DNA from: Candidatus Hydrogenedentota bacterium
GTDB taxonomy: Bacteria > Hydrogenedentota > Hydrogenedentia > Hydrogenedentales > CAITNO01
NCBI GenBank assembly: GCA_903893795.1
Contig: CAITNO010000082.1
Span: 1 to 64,000, forward strand
Reading direction: 5' to 3'
Length of the DNA stretch: 64,000 bases
Positions 46,903 through 55,968 of the stretch are shown piece after piece (the first letter of the stretch is position 1; each line of letters begins with the position of its first letter). Both the position numbers and the translations under genes were made by a program. The notes under the pieces are model-generated. The model saw nothing but the letters and a program-made list of their open reading frames with translations. It was not told where the DNA came from and made no database searches.

Positions 46903-49167
46903 TCAGCGTTGCGATTGGGACCATATGTCCGTCAGCAGGGTGTAGGCGGCCTGGCACATGGCCTCGCAGGCACCGACAATCTCAGGACCCATGCCCCGCC
47001 GGATCTTAATCCGAAGCTGTGTCATTTCACGCGCCAGCGGCAACACGCGCACCCCAAGTTCGTGGGCCTGCTCGGTGCGCCCGCGCCCATGGAGGGCGCT
47101 CAGCGCCTCGTCACAGCCGCAAATGATGGCGCTCGCCTTGATGAGCAGGCTGCGTGCTTCGGTGACGGCAGGCGTGGCGTATATAACGTTGAGCAGGTGG
47201 TCCCGGGCGGAGTGGACCCGCATGAGGTCGTCCAGAGGCTCGCCCTGGCCCGCACGCATGATGGTCCGTTCCGTGTCGGCAATGTCCAAAGCGTACTTTT
47301 GCGCGAAATCAAGGTCCACCATGACCTGGCGCCGGTCCGCCTCAAGAATGCGGTGCGCGATTACATCGCGCCACGCGCGGCAGACTTCCGGCGCCGCCAC
47401 GAACAGCACCTGTCCCTGGCCGGGGAACATTTCCAGATGGCGTTTGCGGTCCATGGGCACCCAGGCACGGGTGCGCACAAAACTGGTGATGTCGTAGGCC
47501 GTGGCCCCCCCGGGAAGTTCCTCGGGGAATTCCAAATTCACCGAAACCACCTGTTCGGCATCGTTGCACACGATGTGGCAAAGATAAAAATCCCTGCCTT
47601 CGAGCCAAAACTCACTGACGAAAGGCACGGACTTGGGCACGTGCGATTGGGGATGGGCCTTGCAGGAAAGTTCGACGGGGAAGGGTGGCTCCGAAATGGG
47701 GTGGGCATCCATGAAGAGGGCCGCGATAACCGACAGCCGCTCAACACGGTTTCCCAGTTCTGCCCAGAGGTCACTGAAGGTCAGGAAAGGGCCCGTAAGG
47801 GAGCGTTCGATGTGCCCCCCAACCCAGATGGGATCGTTGTGGTACGCATTGGAGAACCAGCCCTGGGCACCGTTGGCCATGGCCTGGTTGAGCATCATGC
47901 GCATTTGGGGGCAGGTGTTCCATTCGGGCGCGTCGCTGGCGGACACAAATGCCGGTGCCGTCACCCACAGCAGCTTGTCCATCGCCAGCGTCCGATGGGT
48001 GCGCACCACCTCGCCAATCTGCCACGGATTGGACGATTTGAAGTGATCAAACCAGGAAACGCCCAGCAAGTTCCGGTAGAACGACAACCCGCCGGGATGT
48101 CTCAAGGATGCCGTCAGGAGATGGTCGGGGTCCACTGCGTGAATGGCGTCCAGTGCGGTGCGCACGCTGTCTGCATGCTCTTCGGCCATGTCGCCGCCCA
48201 GACCCCATGCCGCGATGGCGGGTGCGCCGACCAGTGGCTGAATATGCGTGGCCACGCGCGCATCCCACTCCGCGCGGTCGACCGACGGGGGCCAGTCAAA
48301 AATGGGGATAACCCGTATGTCAAAGGTTTGCGCAAGCCCCAGCAGTTCACGGTTGGTTTTGGGGTCCATGCGTTCCGCGCCCTGAAGCGCCACGCAGTTC
48401 TGGTGGTGCCGCGCGATGTCCTCCAGCGCAAGCCGCCAGTAGTCATAGAAGTTGATGTCCATGAGGTCGGCCAGGCGCTGGGCCGATTCGGCGTGCATGA
48501 ACATACCAAAAGGGTAGAAATCCCGCAGCGAACCGGCACTGTGGCCGCCCTCATCCGTTACAGACAGGACGGAGGATGCCTCGCAGGCGGACCGTTCCTC
48601 CGCAGTCATGGGACGGAAACGAAGCGACTTGAACTCCACCGATTCCGTGTTGCGCCAGCTTGAATAGAGACGCAGCGACACCCAGTCAATACTGGGCGGA
48701 AAATCAAAGTAAGGCACGCGAAACGCCGCCGTTACCCATTCCCTAGACGCTTCGAGGGGCTGCACGATTTCGCCGCTGGGATAGTGGCAGACCACCGCGG
48801 GGCAGGCCCGCGAAGTGTTGCAGCGATATTCGATCTCCAGCATGGGCAGGCGGGCTGTGTCCACCGGGAAACGGTCGTCAGCCATTCCGCGCGAGGTTAT
48901 GGCCGCCCAGAACCCCGGCTTGGCGCGGTCCAGATTGTCGATGCGCCGGATATCCTCAAAATGTCCCACCAACAGGGTGCCTTCCTCGCCCTTGCGGACG
49001 CGGGAAGGCACAAACTGCCACTCCTTCTCGGTGGGATCATCCTGGCCCGGCCATTTCTCCAGGTCTTCTGCGCCAAAGACGATCTGTTGGTCAATCTCAC
49101 TCGAAGGAAGGACGGGCGGGAGCGGCAGCGGGAGCTTCTTGAGGTACCCGAGGTATTTGTAGGGCAT
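46903..49167 (-). CDS. Large glycosidase-like protein of unknown specificity
   Basis: 754 aa, no signal peptide. Residues ~25-200 look like a beta-sandwich/carbohydrate-binding lead-in. Residues ~225-480 read as a TIM-barrel of glycosidase type (DFYPFGMFMHAESAQRLADLMDINFYDYWRLALEDIARHHQNCVALQ, VIPIFDWPP, APAIAAWGLGGDMAEEH, ANGAQGWFSNAYHNDP), with an acidic pair after the fourth-strand-like segment. The C-terminal ~150 residues are helical. The start ATG at 49167 has AGGAG 8 nt upstream and lies inside the preceding gene (71-nt overlap). The pairing with a sugar-type binding protein suggests carbohydrate work; no exact family is named. Confidence 0.6.
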   Translation of the reverse strand: MPYKYLGYLKKLPLPLPPVLPSSEIDQQIVFGAEDLEKWPGQDDPTEKEWQFVPSRVRKGEEGTLLVGHFEDIRRIDNLDRAKPGFWAAITSRGMADDRFPVDTARLPMLEIEYRCNTSRACPAVVCHYPSGEIVQPLEASREWVTAAFRVPYFDFPPSIDWVSLRLYSSWRNTESVEFKSLRFRPMTAEERSACEASSVLSVTDEGGHSAGSLRDFYPFGMFMHAESAQRLADLMDINFYDYWRLALEDIARHHQNCVALQGAERMDPKTNRELLGLAQTFDIRVIPIFDWPPSVDRAEWDARVATHIQPLVGAPAIAAWGLGGDMAEEHADSVRTALDAIHAVDPDHLLTASLRHPGGLSFYRNLLGVSWFDHFKSSNPWQIGEVVRTHRTLAMDKLLWVTAPAFVSASDAPEWNTCPQMRMMLNQAMANGAQGWFSNAYHNDPIWVGGHIERSLTGPFLTFSDLWAELGNRVERLSVIAALFMDAHPISEPPFPVELSCKAHPQSHVPKSVPFVSEFWLEGRDFYLCHIVCNDAEQVVSVNLEFPEELPGGATAYDITSFVRTRAWVPMDRKRHLEMFPGQGQVLFVAAPEVCRAWRDVIAHRILEADRRQVMVDLDFAQKYALDIADTERTIMRAGQGEPLDDLMRVHSARDHLLNVIYATPAVTEARSLLIKASAIICGCDEALSALHGRGRTEQAHELGVRVLPLAREMTQLRIKIRRGMGPEIVGACEAMCQAAYTLLTDIWSQSQR

Positions 49168-50110
49168 CCATCTTCTCCTGGGGAGTCATCTGCTTGGCGG
49201 TTGTCTCACTGAGCGGCGCAATGCTGATCACGCCGTTCTCAGGCAGTTTGAATGCAGGGTCTTTGACGGCAAGGCCATGCAGCACTTCCAGCGCCTTTTT
49301 CGCCTGCGCCGGGGCATCGACCCGGAGCGCCCCCTGAATCTTGCCTTTCACAAAGGCTTCCTGCATGTCGGAGTTGTCAATGAATCCAATCAGGTTGACG
49401 ATCCCCACGACCTTGTGGGATGTTGCCGCGCGCAGCAGGGCGGGCAGTTGGTAGGGTTCAAAGGCGATGTAGGCGGCAAGTTCAACACGCTTGCCCATCA
49501 GGTCGTCTGCCCCTGCCCAGGCAAGGTTTCTGTCACCCTTGTCCGCCTTCACGGCATCCACGATGAATTCGCCAGAGGCAAGGCCTTCCTTGAGCCCTTC
49601 CATGCGGGTCTTCTCCGCGGCCGATTCGCCAGTCTTAACCAGTGCGGCAATCTTCATGCCCGGCGGCACCAGTTGCGCAACCAGTTCGGCCATTTTCCTG
49701 CCGGCCTCTTTGTCGTCTATGCCGATGAAACAGGCCCTGCCGCAGTCGGTGATATCCCGATTCAGCAGCACGAGCGGCGCCTTGGCCGCGATTTCCTGGA
49801 GGTCCGCCTTCTGCTGGGCCGGGTCCACCGGGCAAATGGCGAGTGCTTTCGCCCCGGCCGCAAGCATTTCGTTTGCCGTCAGGCGCTGCTGGTCGGTCGT
49901 GGACGGCGAGAGCATGCGGAAGTCCAGCGTGACCCCGGCCGTGGCGGCCTTTTTGATGGCCGCGTCGCGGAAAGCGGTCCATGTCTCGCTCGCACAGTCG
50001 GTGAGTATGCCCACGCGCAACGCGTCTGCCGGTGCCGTTCCCTGCGCGCCTGCCATGCCCGCCATCGCCAGCAGCATCGCCAAGACCACCATCACTGAAG
50101 CTCGAATCAT
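49097..50110 (-). CDS. Sugar-type periplasmic substrate-binding protein
   Basis: 337 aa from the ATG at 50110, which has GGAG 8 nt upstream. A signal peptide ends near MAGAQG. The mature part is a type-1 periplasmic-binding fold of the ribose/xylose class (Peripla_BP_4): LRVGILTDCASETWTAFRDAAIKKAATAGVTLDF, MLAAGAKALAICPVDP, VLLNRDI, FIGIDDKEAGRKMAELV, KVVGIVNLIGFIDN. A Pro/Ala-rich C-terminal tail carries the start of the next gene. No ABC permease or ATPase lies beside it, so the transporter partner is elsewhere or it serves a sensor role. Confidence 0.85.
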   Translation of the reverse strand: MIRASVMVVLAMLLAMAGMAGAQGTAPADALRVGILTDCASETWTAFRDAAIKKAATAGVTLDFRMLSPSTTDQQRLTANEMLAAGAKALAICPVDPAQQKADLQEIAAKAPLVLLNRDITDCGRACFIGIDDKEAGRKMAELVAQLVPPGMKIAALVKTGESAAEKTRMEGLKEGLASGEFIVDAVKADKGDRNLAWAGADDLMGKRVELAAYIAFEPYQLPALLRAATSHKVVGIVNLIGFIDNSDMQEAFVKGKIQGALRVDAPAQAKKALEVLHGLAVKDPAFKLPENGVISIAPLSETTAKQMTPQEKMDALQIPRVPQEAPAAAPARPSFE

Positions 50111-50197
50111 CTCCGTCTCTCCTTGTCTTTCCAAAGGGCTGGCCGATGTTTGTCGGCCCTGTGTTACGTTTCAGTCTTTAGCCTGCTTCTCTGAACG

Positions 50198-51031
50198 CTA
50201 TCCCAGCCTTTTTTCAAGCCAGTCCAGCACGCCATCCATCACTTCTTTCTTGCAACGGTCGTTCCAGAGCTCATGGTAGCCGCCCTCGAAGTATTTCAAT
50301 GTCTTGTCTTTCGAAGAGATGCCGTTGTACAGCCTCTGGCTGCCCGAAGGGGGAACTACCCAGTCCTGTCTTCCATGAAACACCAGGGCGGGCGATTTGA
50401 TTTGCCCATAGTCCCGTTCGCAAAGCTGGATAGTGCGGTGAAATTCGGCACCGGACCGCGCCGACACCCTGCCATGGAAGCTGAAGGGGTCGTTGTCGGC
50501 CTCCTTGACGACCTCCCGGTCGCGGGAAAGCCCCGAGTTGTCCACCTGGCCCACCGGCAACCAGGGGGTGATGACCGAAAGAACGCTGGCCACTTTCAGC
50601 AAGAGGGGGGACACGTTGTCATTGAGTCCCAGAAAGGGGCTGCTGAAAATGAAACCCCGCGCGGTGCTGGTTCGCGTTTCCGCGTAACGGGTCAGGACCA
50701 TGCCGCCCATGCTGTGTCCCATGAAGAACCAGGGGGCATCGGCGAGCAGGGGGCGGATGTGTTCCAGGTAGTCGTCCAAATCGTCCACCAACGTTTCAAA
50801 ACGGGCAATATAGGCCCGTCGCCCGGGAGACCGTCCATGGCCCTGCTGGTCATAGGCATGCACGGCAATGCCGGCCGCGTTTAACCGTTCTGCCACATAG
50901 CCGTACCGGCCGCTGTGGTCGCCAAAGCCGTGCAGCAGCACTACGTGCGCCTTGATTGGACCTTCCGGAAGCCATTCCTGTTCGAAAAGAGATACACCGG
51001 ACTGCGTTGAGAATGTTCCTGTCTCGTGCAT
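50198..51031 (-). CDS. Alpha/beta hydrolase, monoacylglycerol-lipase type
   Basis: 277 aa, no signal peptide. Seen: HVVLLHGFGDHSGRY, DQQGHGRSPGRRAYI, nucleophile elbow GHSMGG (Ser107), acid Asp223 in FHGRQDWVVPP, and His253 in GGYHELWND. This is the Hydrolase_4/S33 layout of monoacylglycerol lipases and lysophospholipases. Substrate is inferred as a lipid ester. It lies upstream of the substrate-binding-protein gene on the same strand with an 87-nt gap, so a shared transcript is possible but not shown. Confidence 0.85.
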   Translation of the reverse strand: MHETGTFSTQSGVSLFEQEWLPEGPIKAHVVLLHGFGDHSGRYGYVAERLNAAGIAVHAYDQQGHGRSPGRRAYIARFETLVDDLDDYLEHIRPLLADAPWFFMGHSMGGMVLTRYAETRTSTARGFIFSSPFLGLNDNVSPLLLKVASVLSVITPWLPVGQVDNSGLSRDREVVKEADNDPFSFHGRVSARSGAEFHRTIQLCERDYGQIKSPALVFHGRQDWVVPPSGSQRLYNGISSKDKTLKYFEGGYHELWNDRCKKEVMDGVLDWLEKRLG

Positions 51032-51269
51032 AAGGGTCTGCCTCTCCTAGTGTTTAATGCCCACATCATAGCAGAATTCTCCGGGGGGGCAAACATGGGC
51101 AACCACAGCGTTGCTGCTCAAGTCAGACCGGCCTTCCTCCACGGGGATGGCGTCAGTCTCCGATGCGGGGTGTGGCCATTTCCAGAACGTGAAGGAGGAA
51201 TTGGAAGCGCTCGGGCTTTTTCACAACGCGGGACCGTATGCAGGGAACACTGCGATTCATGTGCGCGAT
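51032..51269. other. Intergenic region before the riboflavin operon
   Basis: Short frames cross this stretch (for example 51111-51308, 65 codons) but they run into the promoter of the riboswitch and show no family match. It may hold a gene remnant. No structured RNA is seen here. Confidence 0.4.
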
Positions 51270-51298
51270 TTGATTATCTTGAGCGAAAGGGCTAAAAT
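51270..51298 (+). promoter_or_regulatory. Promoter of the riboflavin operon
   Basis: TTGATT (51270-51275), 17-bp spacer, TAAAAT (51293-51298). Transcription from about 51305 would begin just before the riboswitch aptamer. Confidence 0.6.
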
Positions 51299-51321
51299 GA
51301 TACGGTAATTAGACTTAAGAG

Positions 51322-51435
51322 CAACCTTCAGGGCAGGGTGAAATTCCTGACCGGCGGTGACAGCCCGCGAGCGTGAAAACGCAGATTCTGGTGGAATTCC
51401 AGGGCCGACGGTAGAGTCCGGATGAAAGAAGGTTG
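51322..51435 (+). promoter_or_regulatory. FMN riboswitch (RFN element)
   Basis: The closing helix CAACCTTC/GAAGGTTG brackets the conserved RFN core: AGGGCAGGGTGAAATTCC, GACCGGCGGTGACAGCCCGC, GGTGGAATTCCAGGGCCGAC, GGTAGAGTCCGGATGAAAG. FMN binding should favour termination of the riboflavin-biosynthesis transcript. Downstream, ACCTGCG/CGCAGGT (51446-51469) and GGTGCGGT/ACCGCACC (51467-51488) overlap and cannot both form, and a terminator follows at 51536. Confidence 0.96.
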
Positions 51436-51535
51436 AACGGTTTTGACCTGCGGCAGTGTTTTCGCAGGTGCGGTTTTGGGACCGCACCGTGGGGGAACAC
51501 GCATGAGGGAGGACCGTTCCAAATCAGTTGTTGCG

Positions 51536-51574
51536 CACGCCCTGAAGCCAAGGTTTCAGGGCGTGTTTTTGTTT
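51536..51574 (+). terminator. Terminator in the FMN riboswitch expression platform
   Basis: CACGCCCTGAA and TTCAGGGCGTG form a perfect 11-bp stem with an 8-nt loop, followed by TTTTTGTTT. It lies about 100 nt after the aptamer and 52 nt before ribD, so control is most likely by transcription termination. Confidence 0.85.
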
Positions 51575-51626
51575 GTCCGGTGTCCGTGCAGGATTGGACA
51601 CAGGTTCTTAGAAAAGGCATAAGCAG

Positions 51627-52724
51627 TTGACTGAGAGTGACACAAGAGACCGTGAATACATGGCGCGCGCCTTGCTTCTCGCCGGGCGGGGTCGGGGACG
51701 GACCAGTCCCAACCCGATGGTGGGGTGCGTCATCGTGCGTGACGGTGCGGTTATTGGCGAAGGTTGGCACGAACGGGCCGGCGAAGCTCATGCCGAGGTG
51801 AATGCCGTGTTCAATTGTCCCCGGGGCGACATTGCCGGGGCAACGGTGTATGTGACGCTGGAGCCCTGTTCACATCATGGGCGGACAGGACCCTGTGCCG
51901 AGTATCTTGCGGCGGCGCGTCCGGCGCGGGTGGTCGCGGCGATGGTGGACCCCAATCCGCAGGTGGCGGGCCGGGGGCTGGCCTTGCTTGCCGCAGCCGG
52001 CATACAGACGGAATGTGGCGTGTTGGAGACCGAGGCGCACCGCCTGAATGAAGTTTTTGTGAAGTACATTACGACAGGGCTGCCTTTCGTGGTGGCGAAA
52101 TGCGCCATGACGCTGGATGGCAAGATAGCCACCCGCACGGGACATTCACGGTGGGTGAGCGGACCGGCTGCCCGGCTTAGGACACATGAACTACGCGACA
52201 GTCTGGACGCCATTATGGTCGGCAGCCGGACGTTGTTGCTGGATGACCCCAGTCTGACCACGCGCGTGGAGGGCAGGACGGGGAAGGACCCCATCCGGAT
52301 TGTGCTGGATTCGGGGGGTGCTCTCGACCCGGGCAGGAAGGTGTTTCATCAGGAAAGCGCGTCGCCGACATGGATTGCGACAACCTCGGAAGCAGCCTAT
52401 CTGTTCGCCGATGATGTCCTCCGGTTAGCTCCCGGTCCAGGCGGAGTGGACATGCTGCGGCTCATGCAGGTGCTGGGCGAACGGGGCGTCACGTCACTCC
52501 TTATCGAGGGTGGCGGCACGACGCTGGCGTCGGCCTTTGAGGCGGGTGTGGTGGACAAGGTCTGTTTCTTTATCGCGCCCAAGATTATCGGCGGGAAGGA
52601 TGCAGTGACGGCGGTGGAAGGTGTGGGGAAGGCGAAGATGGACGAGGCCGTTATGTTGCGCGACATGCAGTGCGAGGTGGTCGGCGGGGACTTGATGGTA
52701 ACCGCATATGTGATTCGGGATTAG
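51627..52724 (+). CDS. ribD: Bifunctional riboflavin deaminase/reductase
   Basis: 365 aa. The N-terminal deaminase has zinc motifs HAEVNAV (His at about 55) and PCSHHGRTGPCAEYL; the C-terminal reductase has KCAMTLDGKIATRTGHSRWVSG, DAIMVGSRTLLLDDP and LLIEGGGTTLASAF. It does the second and third steps from the GTP ring-opening product. The start is TTG at 51627 with AAGG upstream; ATG at 51660 is an alternative that would cut close to the conserved MARALLLAGRGRG. First gene after the FMN riboswitch. Confidence 0.95.
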   Translation: MTESDTRDREYMARALLLAGRGRGRTSPNPMVGCVIVRDGAVIGEGWHERAGEAHAEVNAVFNCPRGDIAGATVYVTLEPCSHHGRTGPCAEYLAAARPARVVAAMVDPNPQVAGRGLALLAAAGIQTECGVLETEAHRLNEVFVKYITTGLPFVVAKCAMTLDGKIATRTGHSRWVSGPAARLRTHELRDSLDAIMVGSRTLLLDDPSLTTRVEGRTGKDPIRIVLDSGGALDPGRKVFHQESASPTWIATTSEAAYLFADDVLRLAPGPGGVDMLRLMQVLGERGVTSLLIEGGGTTLASAFEAGVVDKVCFFIAPKIIGGKDAVTAVEGVGKAKMDEAVMLRDMQCEVVGGDLMVTAYVIRD

Positions 52725-52989
52725 GCACGGGAATCGGGCAAGATTTCAGGTATGGCGCGCCATGGACCTGTGCCCAGTTCAGTAAAGAATCGAAACTGGA
52801 GATGCCGGTTGGGCAGTCAATTCCAGTGTGCAGGAAACAGGTCGTGATAGGCCTAAATCTTGCGGAACTGAATAAATAAATGGTCAGAAGTCGATGAGAG
52901 CGTGGGAGGCAGGCACAAATGTCTGCCTCAAATGTGCTTGTTTTCTTTAGTGGTCAAGTTGAGGCGGAGACAGGAAAGGCTTAAGGCGG
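52725..52989 (+). other. ribD-ribE spacer with a weak hairpin
   Basis: The 265-bp gap is long for this operon. GAGGCAG (52906-52912) and CTGCCTC (52923-52929) form a 7-bp stem, or GCACA and TGTGC a wider one, before the T-rich run TTGTTTTCTTT at 52938-52948. It may be a weak terminator or attenuator. No gene is supported in it. Confidence 0.4.
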
Positions 52990-53613
52990 ATGTTCACCGG
53001 TATCATTGAAGAGGTTGGCGCGGTTTCGCGGCGCTCTGGCGCTGAAATGGCCATTCTGGCGGAGGTTGTGCTGGAGGGCTTGGCTCTTGGCGACAGCGTG
53101 GCGGTGGACGGCGTTTGCCTGACCGTGGCGGCGATTACGGAGAAGGGCTTTGTGGTGCAGGTATCACCGGAAAGTTTTTCGCGGACGACCTTGGGCGGTC
53201 TGCACGTGGGGCACGCGGTCAACCTGGAGCGGGCCATGCAGCCCACGACGCGTTTCGGCGGGCATTTTGTGTTGGGGCACGTGGACGGGGTGGGGCGCAT
53301 TGAAGAGATTCGGGATCAGGGTGAGTTTTCATTGTGGCGCTTCCGCGCACCCGATGAAGTGGCGCGATACCTGGTGCCGAAGGGTTCCGTGGCGATTGAC
53401 GGGATTAGCCTGACCGTGGTGGAGCCTGTGCGGGACAGTTTTACGGTGGCGATCATTCCCACCACCATCAAGAAGACAAAACTGGCCGGAAAGACGGCCG
53501 GTGACCGAGTGAATATGGAGGCCGACATCCTCGGCAAGCACATTTACCATTACATCAACCGGGAAGACCGCGGCGTCACGGTAGACTTCCTGCAAAAACA
53601 CGGATTTGCGTAA
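52990..53613 (+). CDS. ribE: Riboflavin synthase alpha subunit
   Basis: 207 aa with two homologous lumazine-binding halves: MFTGIIEEVGAV, SVAVDGVCLTV, ESFSRTTLG, then FVLGHVDGVG, SVAIDGISLTVVE and IIPTTIKKT. It converts two molecules of 6,7-dimethyl-8-ribityllumazine to riboflavin. The conserved MFTGII fixes the start. Third-last gene of the riboflavin set, between ribD and ribBA. Confidence 0.96.
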   Translation: MFTGIIEEVGAVSRRSGAEMAILAEVVLEGLALGDSVAVDGVCLTVAAITEKGFVVQVSPESFSRTTLGGLHVGHAVNLERAMQPTTRFGGHFVLGHVDGVGRIEEIRDQGEFSLWRFRAPDEVARYLVPKGSVAIDGISLTVVEPVRDSFTVAIIPTTIKKTKLAGKTAGDRVNMEADILGKHIYHYINREDRGVTVDFLQKHGFA

Positions 53614-53714
53614 TAGGGGCGGCACCGAGGGGCACGGAAGATTACAACTGGAGTGCTGACGCCGGAACGACCGCCACAACGGCGGCGTGCGGTGAATGCG
53701 CCAAGGAGAGAAAG

Positions 53715-54944
53715 ATGTTGACACCGATACCTGAGATTCTGGAAGAACTGCGGCAGGGTCGCATGATTATTCTGGTGGACGATGAGGACCGCGAAAACGA
53801 GGGCGATATCGCCGTCGCGGCGGAATTTGTCACCCCCGAACTGATCAACTTTATGGCCATCCACGCGCGGGGCTTGATCTGCATGCCCATGGAGGAGGAC
53901 CGGATAAAACATCTCGACCTTCCGCCGATGGTCGCCGAAAACACCTCGCGTCTGAACACCGCGTTTCATGTGACCTTCGAGGCGAAGGAAGGCGTGACCA
54001 CCGGCATCAGCGCCCATGACCGGGCGCACACGATTCGTGTCGCCGCGGCGCCCGATGCGCATGCGGACCAGTTGGTGCGGCCGGGCCATGTGTTTCCGCT
54101 TTGCGCACGCAAGGGCGGCGTGCTGGTGCGGGCGGGTCAGACCGAGGGATCGGTGGATTTGGCGAAGATTGCCGGACTCACCCCATGCACGGTGATCTGC
54201 GAGATCATGAAGGACGATGGAAGCATGGCGCGCATGCCGGACCTGGAGGTGTTTGCAAAGCAGCACGACCTCAAGATATGCGCGATTTGCGATATCATTG
54301 AATACCGGCGCAAAACGGAGAAACTGGTGCGCCGTGCGGCGCAGGTTAATCTGCCAACGGAATACGGTGACTTCCGGCTTATCGCCTACGAAAACGACAT
54401 AGACGACTACCAGCACATGGCCTTGGTGAAGGGGGAGGTGGCGGGACTCGAAGACGCGCTGGTGCGGGTGCATTCGGAGTGTTTCACCGGCGACATCCTC
54501 GGCTCATTGCGTTGCGACTGCGGCAAGCAGCTTCATGCGGCGATGGCGGCTATCCAGGAAGAGGGCCGGGGCGTGGTGCTATATTTGCGCCAGGAAGGGC
54601 GCGGTATCGGGTTGATCAACAAGCTGCGCGCCTATGAATTGCAGGAGAAGGGTATGGACACGGTTGAGGCCAATCTCCACCTCGGTTTCGATCCCGACCC
54701 GCGGGAGTACGGGATCGGCGCGCAAATCCTGTATGATCTCGGCGTCAAAGGCATGCGGCTGATGACGAACAATCCTGTCAAACGCGCCGGCATTGAGGGT
54801 TACGGCCTCAAGGTCACGGGTCGTGTGCCCATCGAAATTCAGGCAAACAGGCACAACCAAGCCTATCTCCAGACGAAGAAGGACAAATTCGGACACCTCA
54901 TTGCGGATACAGAAACCGGGTTGACTAACAAGGAGGACAAGTGA
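53715..54944 (+). CDS. ribBA: DHBP synthase / GTP cyclohydrolase II fusion
   Basis: 409 aa. The N-terminal RibB half (1-200) has [22 protein letters not shown] and [13 protein letters not shown]; the C-terminal RibA half has [21 protein letters not shown] (zinc Cys) and [10 protein letters not shown]. It supplies both riboflavin precursors, dihydroxybutanone phosphate and the GTP-derived pyrimidine. One oddity: the RibB motif commonly written RxGHTE reads [12 protein letters not shown] here (codon CAG), replacing a His that binds metal in E. coli RibB. AAGGAG precedes the ATG; the stop overlaps ribH. Confidence 0.95.
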   Translation: MLTPIPEILEELRQGRMIILVDDEDRENEGDIAVAAEFVTPELINFMAIHARGLICMPMEEDRIKHLDLPPMVAENTSRLNTAFHVTFEAKEGVTTGISAHDRAHTIRVAAAPDAHADQLVRPGHVFPLCARKGGVLVRAGQTEGSVDLAKIAGLTPCTVICEIMKDDGSMARMPDLEVFAKQHDLKICAICDIIEYRRKTEKLVRRAAQVNLPTEYGDFRLIAYENDIDDYQHMALVKGEVAGLEDALVRVHSECFTGDILGSLRCDCGKQLHAAMAAIQEEGRGVVLYLRQEGRGIGLINKLRAYELQEKGMDTVEANLHLGFDPDPREYGIGAQILYDLGVKGMRLMTNNPVKRAGIEGYGLKVTGRVPIEIQANRHNQAYLQTKKDKFGHLIADTETGLTNKEDK

Positions 54945-55417
54945 TGCCGAAGGTTGTTGAGGGCGGATTCACCCCCACGAAAAAACGCTATGGCATTGTG
55001 GCGAGCAGGTTCAACGAATTCATCACGTCGAAGCTGATTGGCGGCGCACTGGACACGCTTACGCGGCACGGCGTTGCCGATGACGACATCACGCTGGCCT
55101 GGGTGCCGGGCGCGTTTGAAATTCCGCTGGCCGCGAAAGCCATGGCCGGCTCGGGCAATTATGACGCAGTGATCGCGCTGGGCTGCGTGATCCGCGGTGC
55201 CACGCCCCATTTCGATTACGTTGCCGCCGAAGCGGCCAAGGGCGTGGGTCAGGTGGCGCTGCAAACCGGCGTGCCGGTGATCTTCGGCGTGCTCACCACA
55301 GACAGCATCGAGCAGGCCATTGAACGTGCCGGCACGAAGTCCGGAAACAAGGGCTCTGATGCGGCGATGGCTGCCATGGAAATGACGAGCCTGCTGGAGA
55401 AACTGGAGCAGGCATGA
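54944..55417 (+). CDS. ribH: 6,7-dimethyl-8-ribityllumazine synthase
   Basis: 157 aa. Condenses the two riboflavin precursors. Seen: [45 protein letters not shown] (catalytic-type His) and [20 protein letters not shown] at 54944 shares a base with the ribBA stop (TGATG) and has AGGAGG 7 nt upstream, preferred to the GTG at 54941. Its stop overlaps the nusB start (ATGA). Confidence 0.96.
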   Translation: MPKVVEGGFTPTKKRYGIVASRFNEFITSKLIGGALDTLTRHGVADDDITLAWVPGAFEIPLAAKAMAGSGNYDAVIALGCVIRGATPHFDYVAAEAAKGVGQVALQTGVPVIFGVLTTDSIEQAIERAGTKSGNKGSDAAMAAMEMTSLLEKLEQA

Positions 55418-55968
55418 GCTTTCGCGAACGCAGTCTGGGCCGTCGGCTGGCCCTTCAGTATTTGTTTGCACTGGACTACACCGGCTACGACTGGCAGGCC
55501 GGTCTGGACTCCTTTTGGGAGATGGACCCCCTGCGCGCGTCGCGGGAGTCTTTTGAGGAAGGGGAGGAACCTGTGTTTGAGGCCAACGCGGCCAACATCA
55601 GCAAGGCAAAGGCCCGGGCTTATGCCGAACGCCTGATTGAAGGCGCATGCGCGAACGCCGAGGAGATTTCGGAGCGCATCGCCAGTGCTTTGGACAACTG
55701 GGCACCCGACCGGGTTGGAAGGGTGGAGCGGGCGGTGCTGCGGGTGGCGATGAGCGAACTGCTCTACGGCGGTGCCATGCCCGCCGCGGTGGTCATCAGC
55801 GAGGCCGTGAATCTGGCCAAGGAGTTCGGTTCCGAGGAGGCGCCGCGCTTTGTGAACGGGGTGCTGGACCGTCTGCGGAAAACAATAGAGGCGGAGGATT
55901 TCACAAGCCCGCCGCCGAGAGTCCGGGAGGAAGATGACCTTGCTGTTCCCCCGGGGGAGAATGAGTAG
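55414..55968 (+). CDS. nusB: Transcription antitermination protein NusB
   Basis: 184 aa all-helical NusB fold. [16 protein letters not shown] opens the domain; [39 protein letters not shown] and [30 protein letters not shown] are the conserved C-terminal helices. It binds boxA RNA with S10 for rRNA antitermination. An insertion of about 30 acidic residues (45-75) and a tail of about 20 make it longer than E. coli NusB. ribH-nusB coupling is a common order. Confidence 0.94.
   Translation: MSFRERSLGRRLALQYLFALDYTGYDWQAGLDSFWEMDPLRASRESFEEGEEPVFEANAANISKAKARAYAERLIEGACANAEEISERIASALDNWAPDRVGRVERAVLRVAMSELLYGGAMPAAVVISEAVNLAKEFGSEEAPRFVNGVLDRLRKTIEAEDFTSPPPRVREEDDLAVPPGENE

Noticed and set aside
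51026-51308. Small plus-strand ORFs (65 and 89 codons) before the FMN riboswitch
   Set aside because: They end inside or just past the operon promoter, have no family match and conflict with the lipase promoter region; at most a gene remnant.
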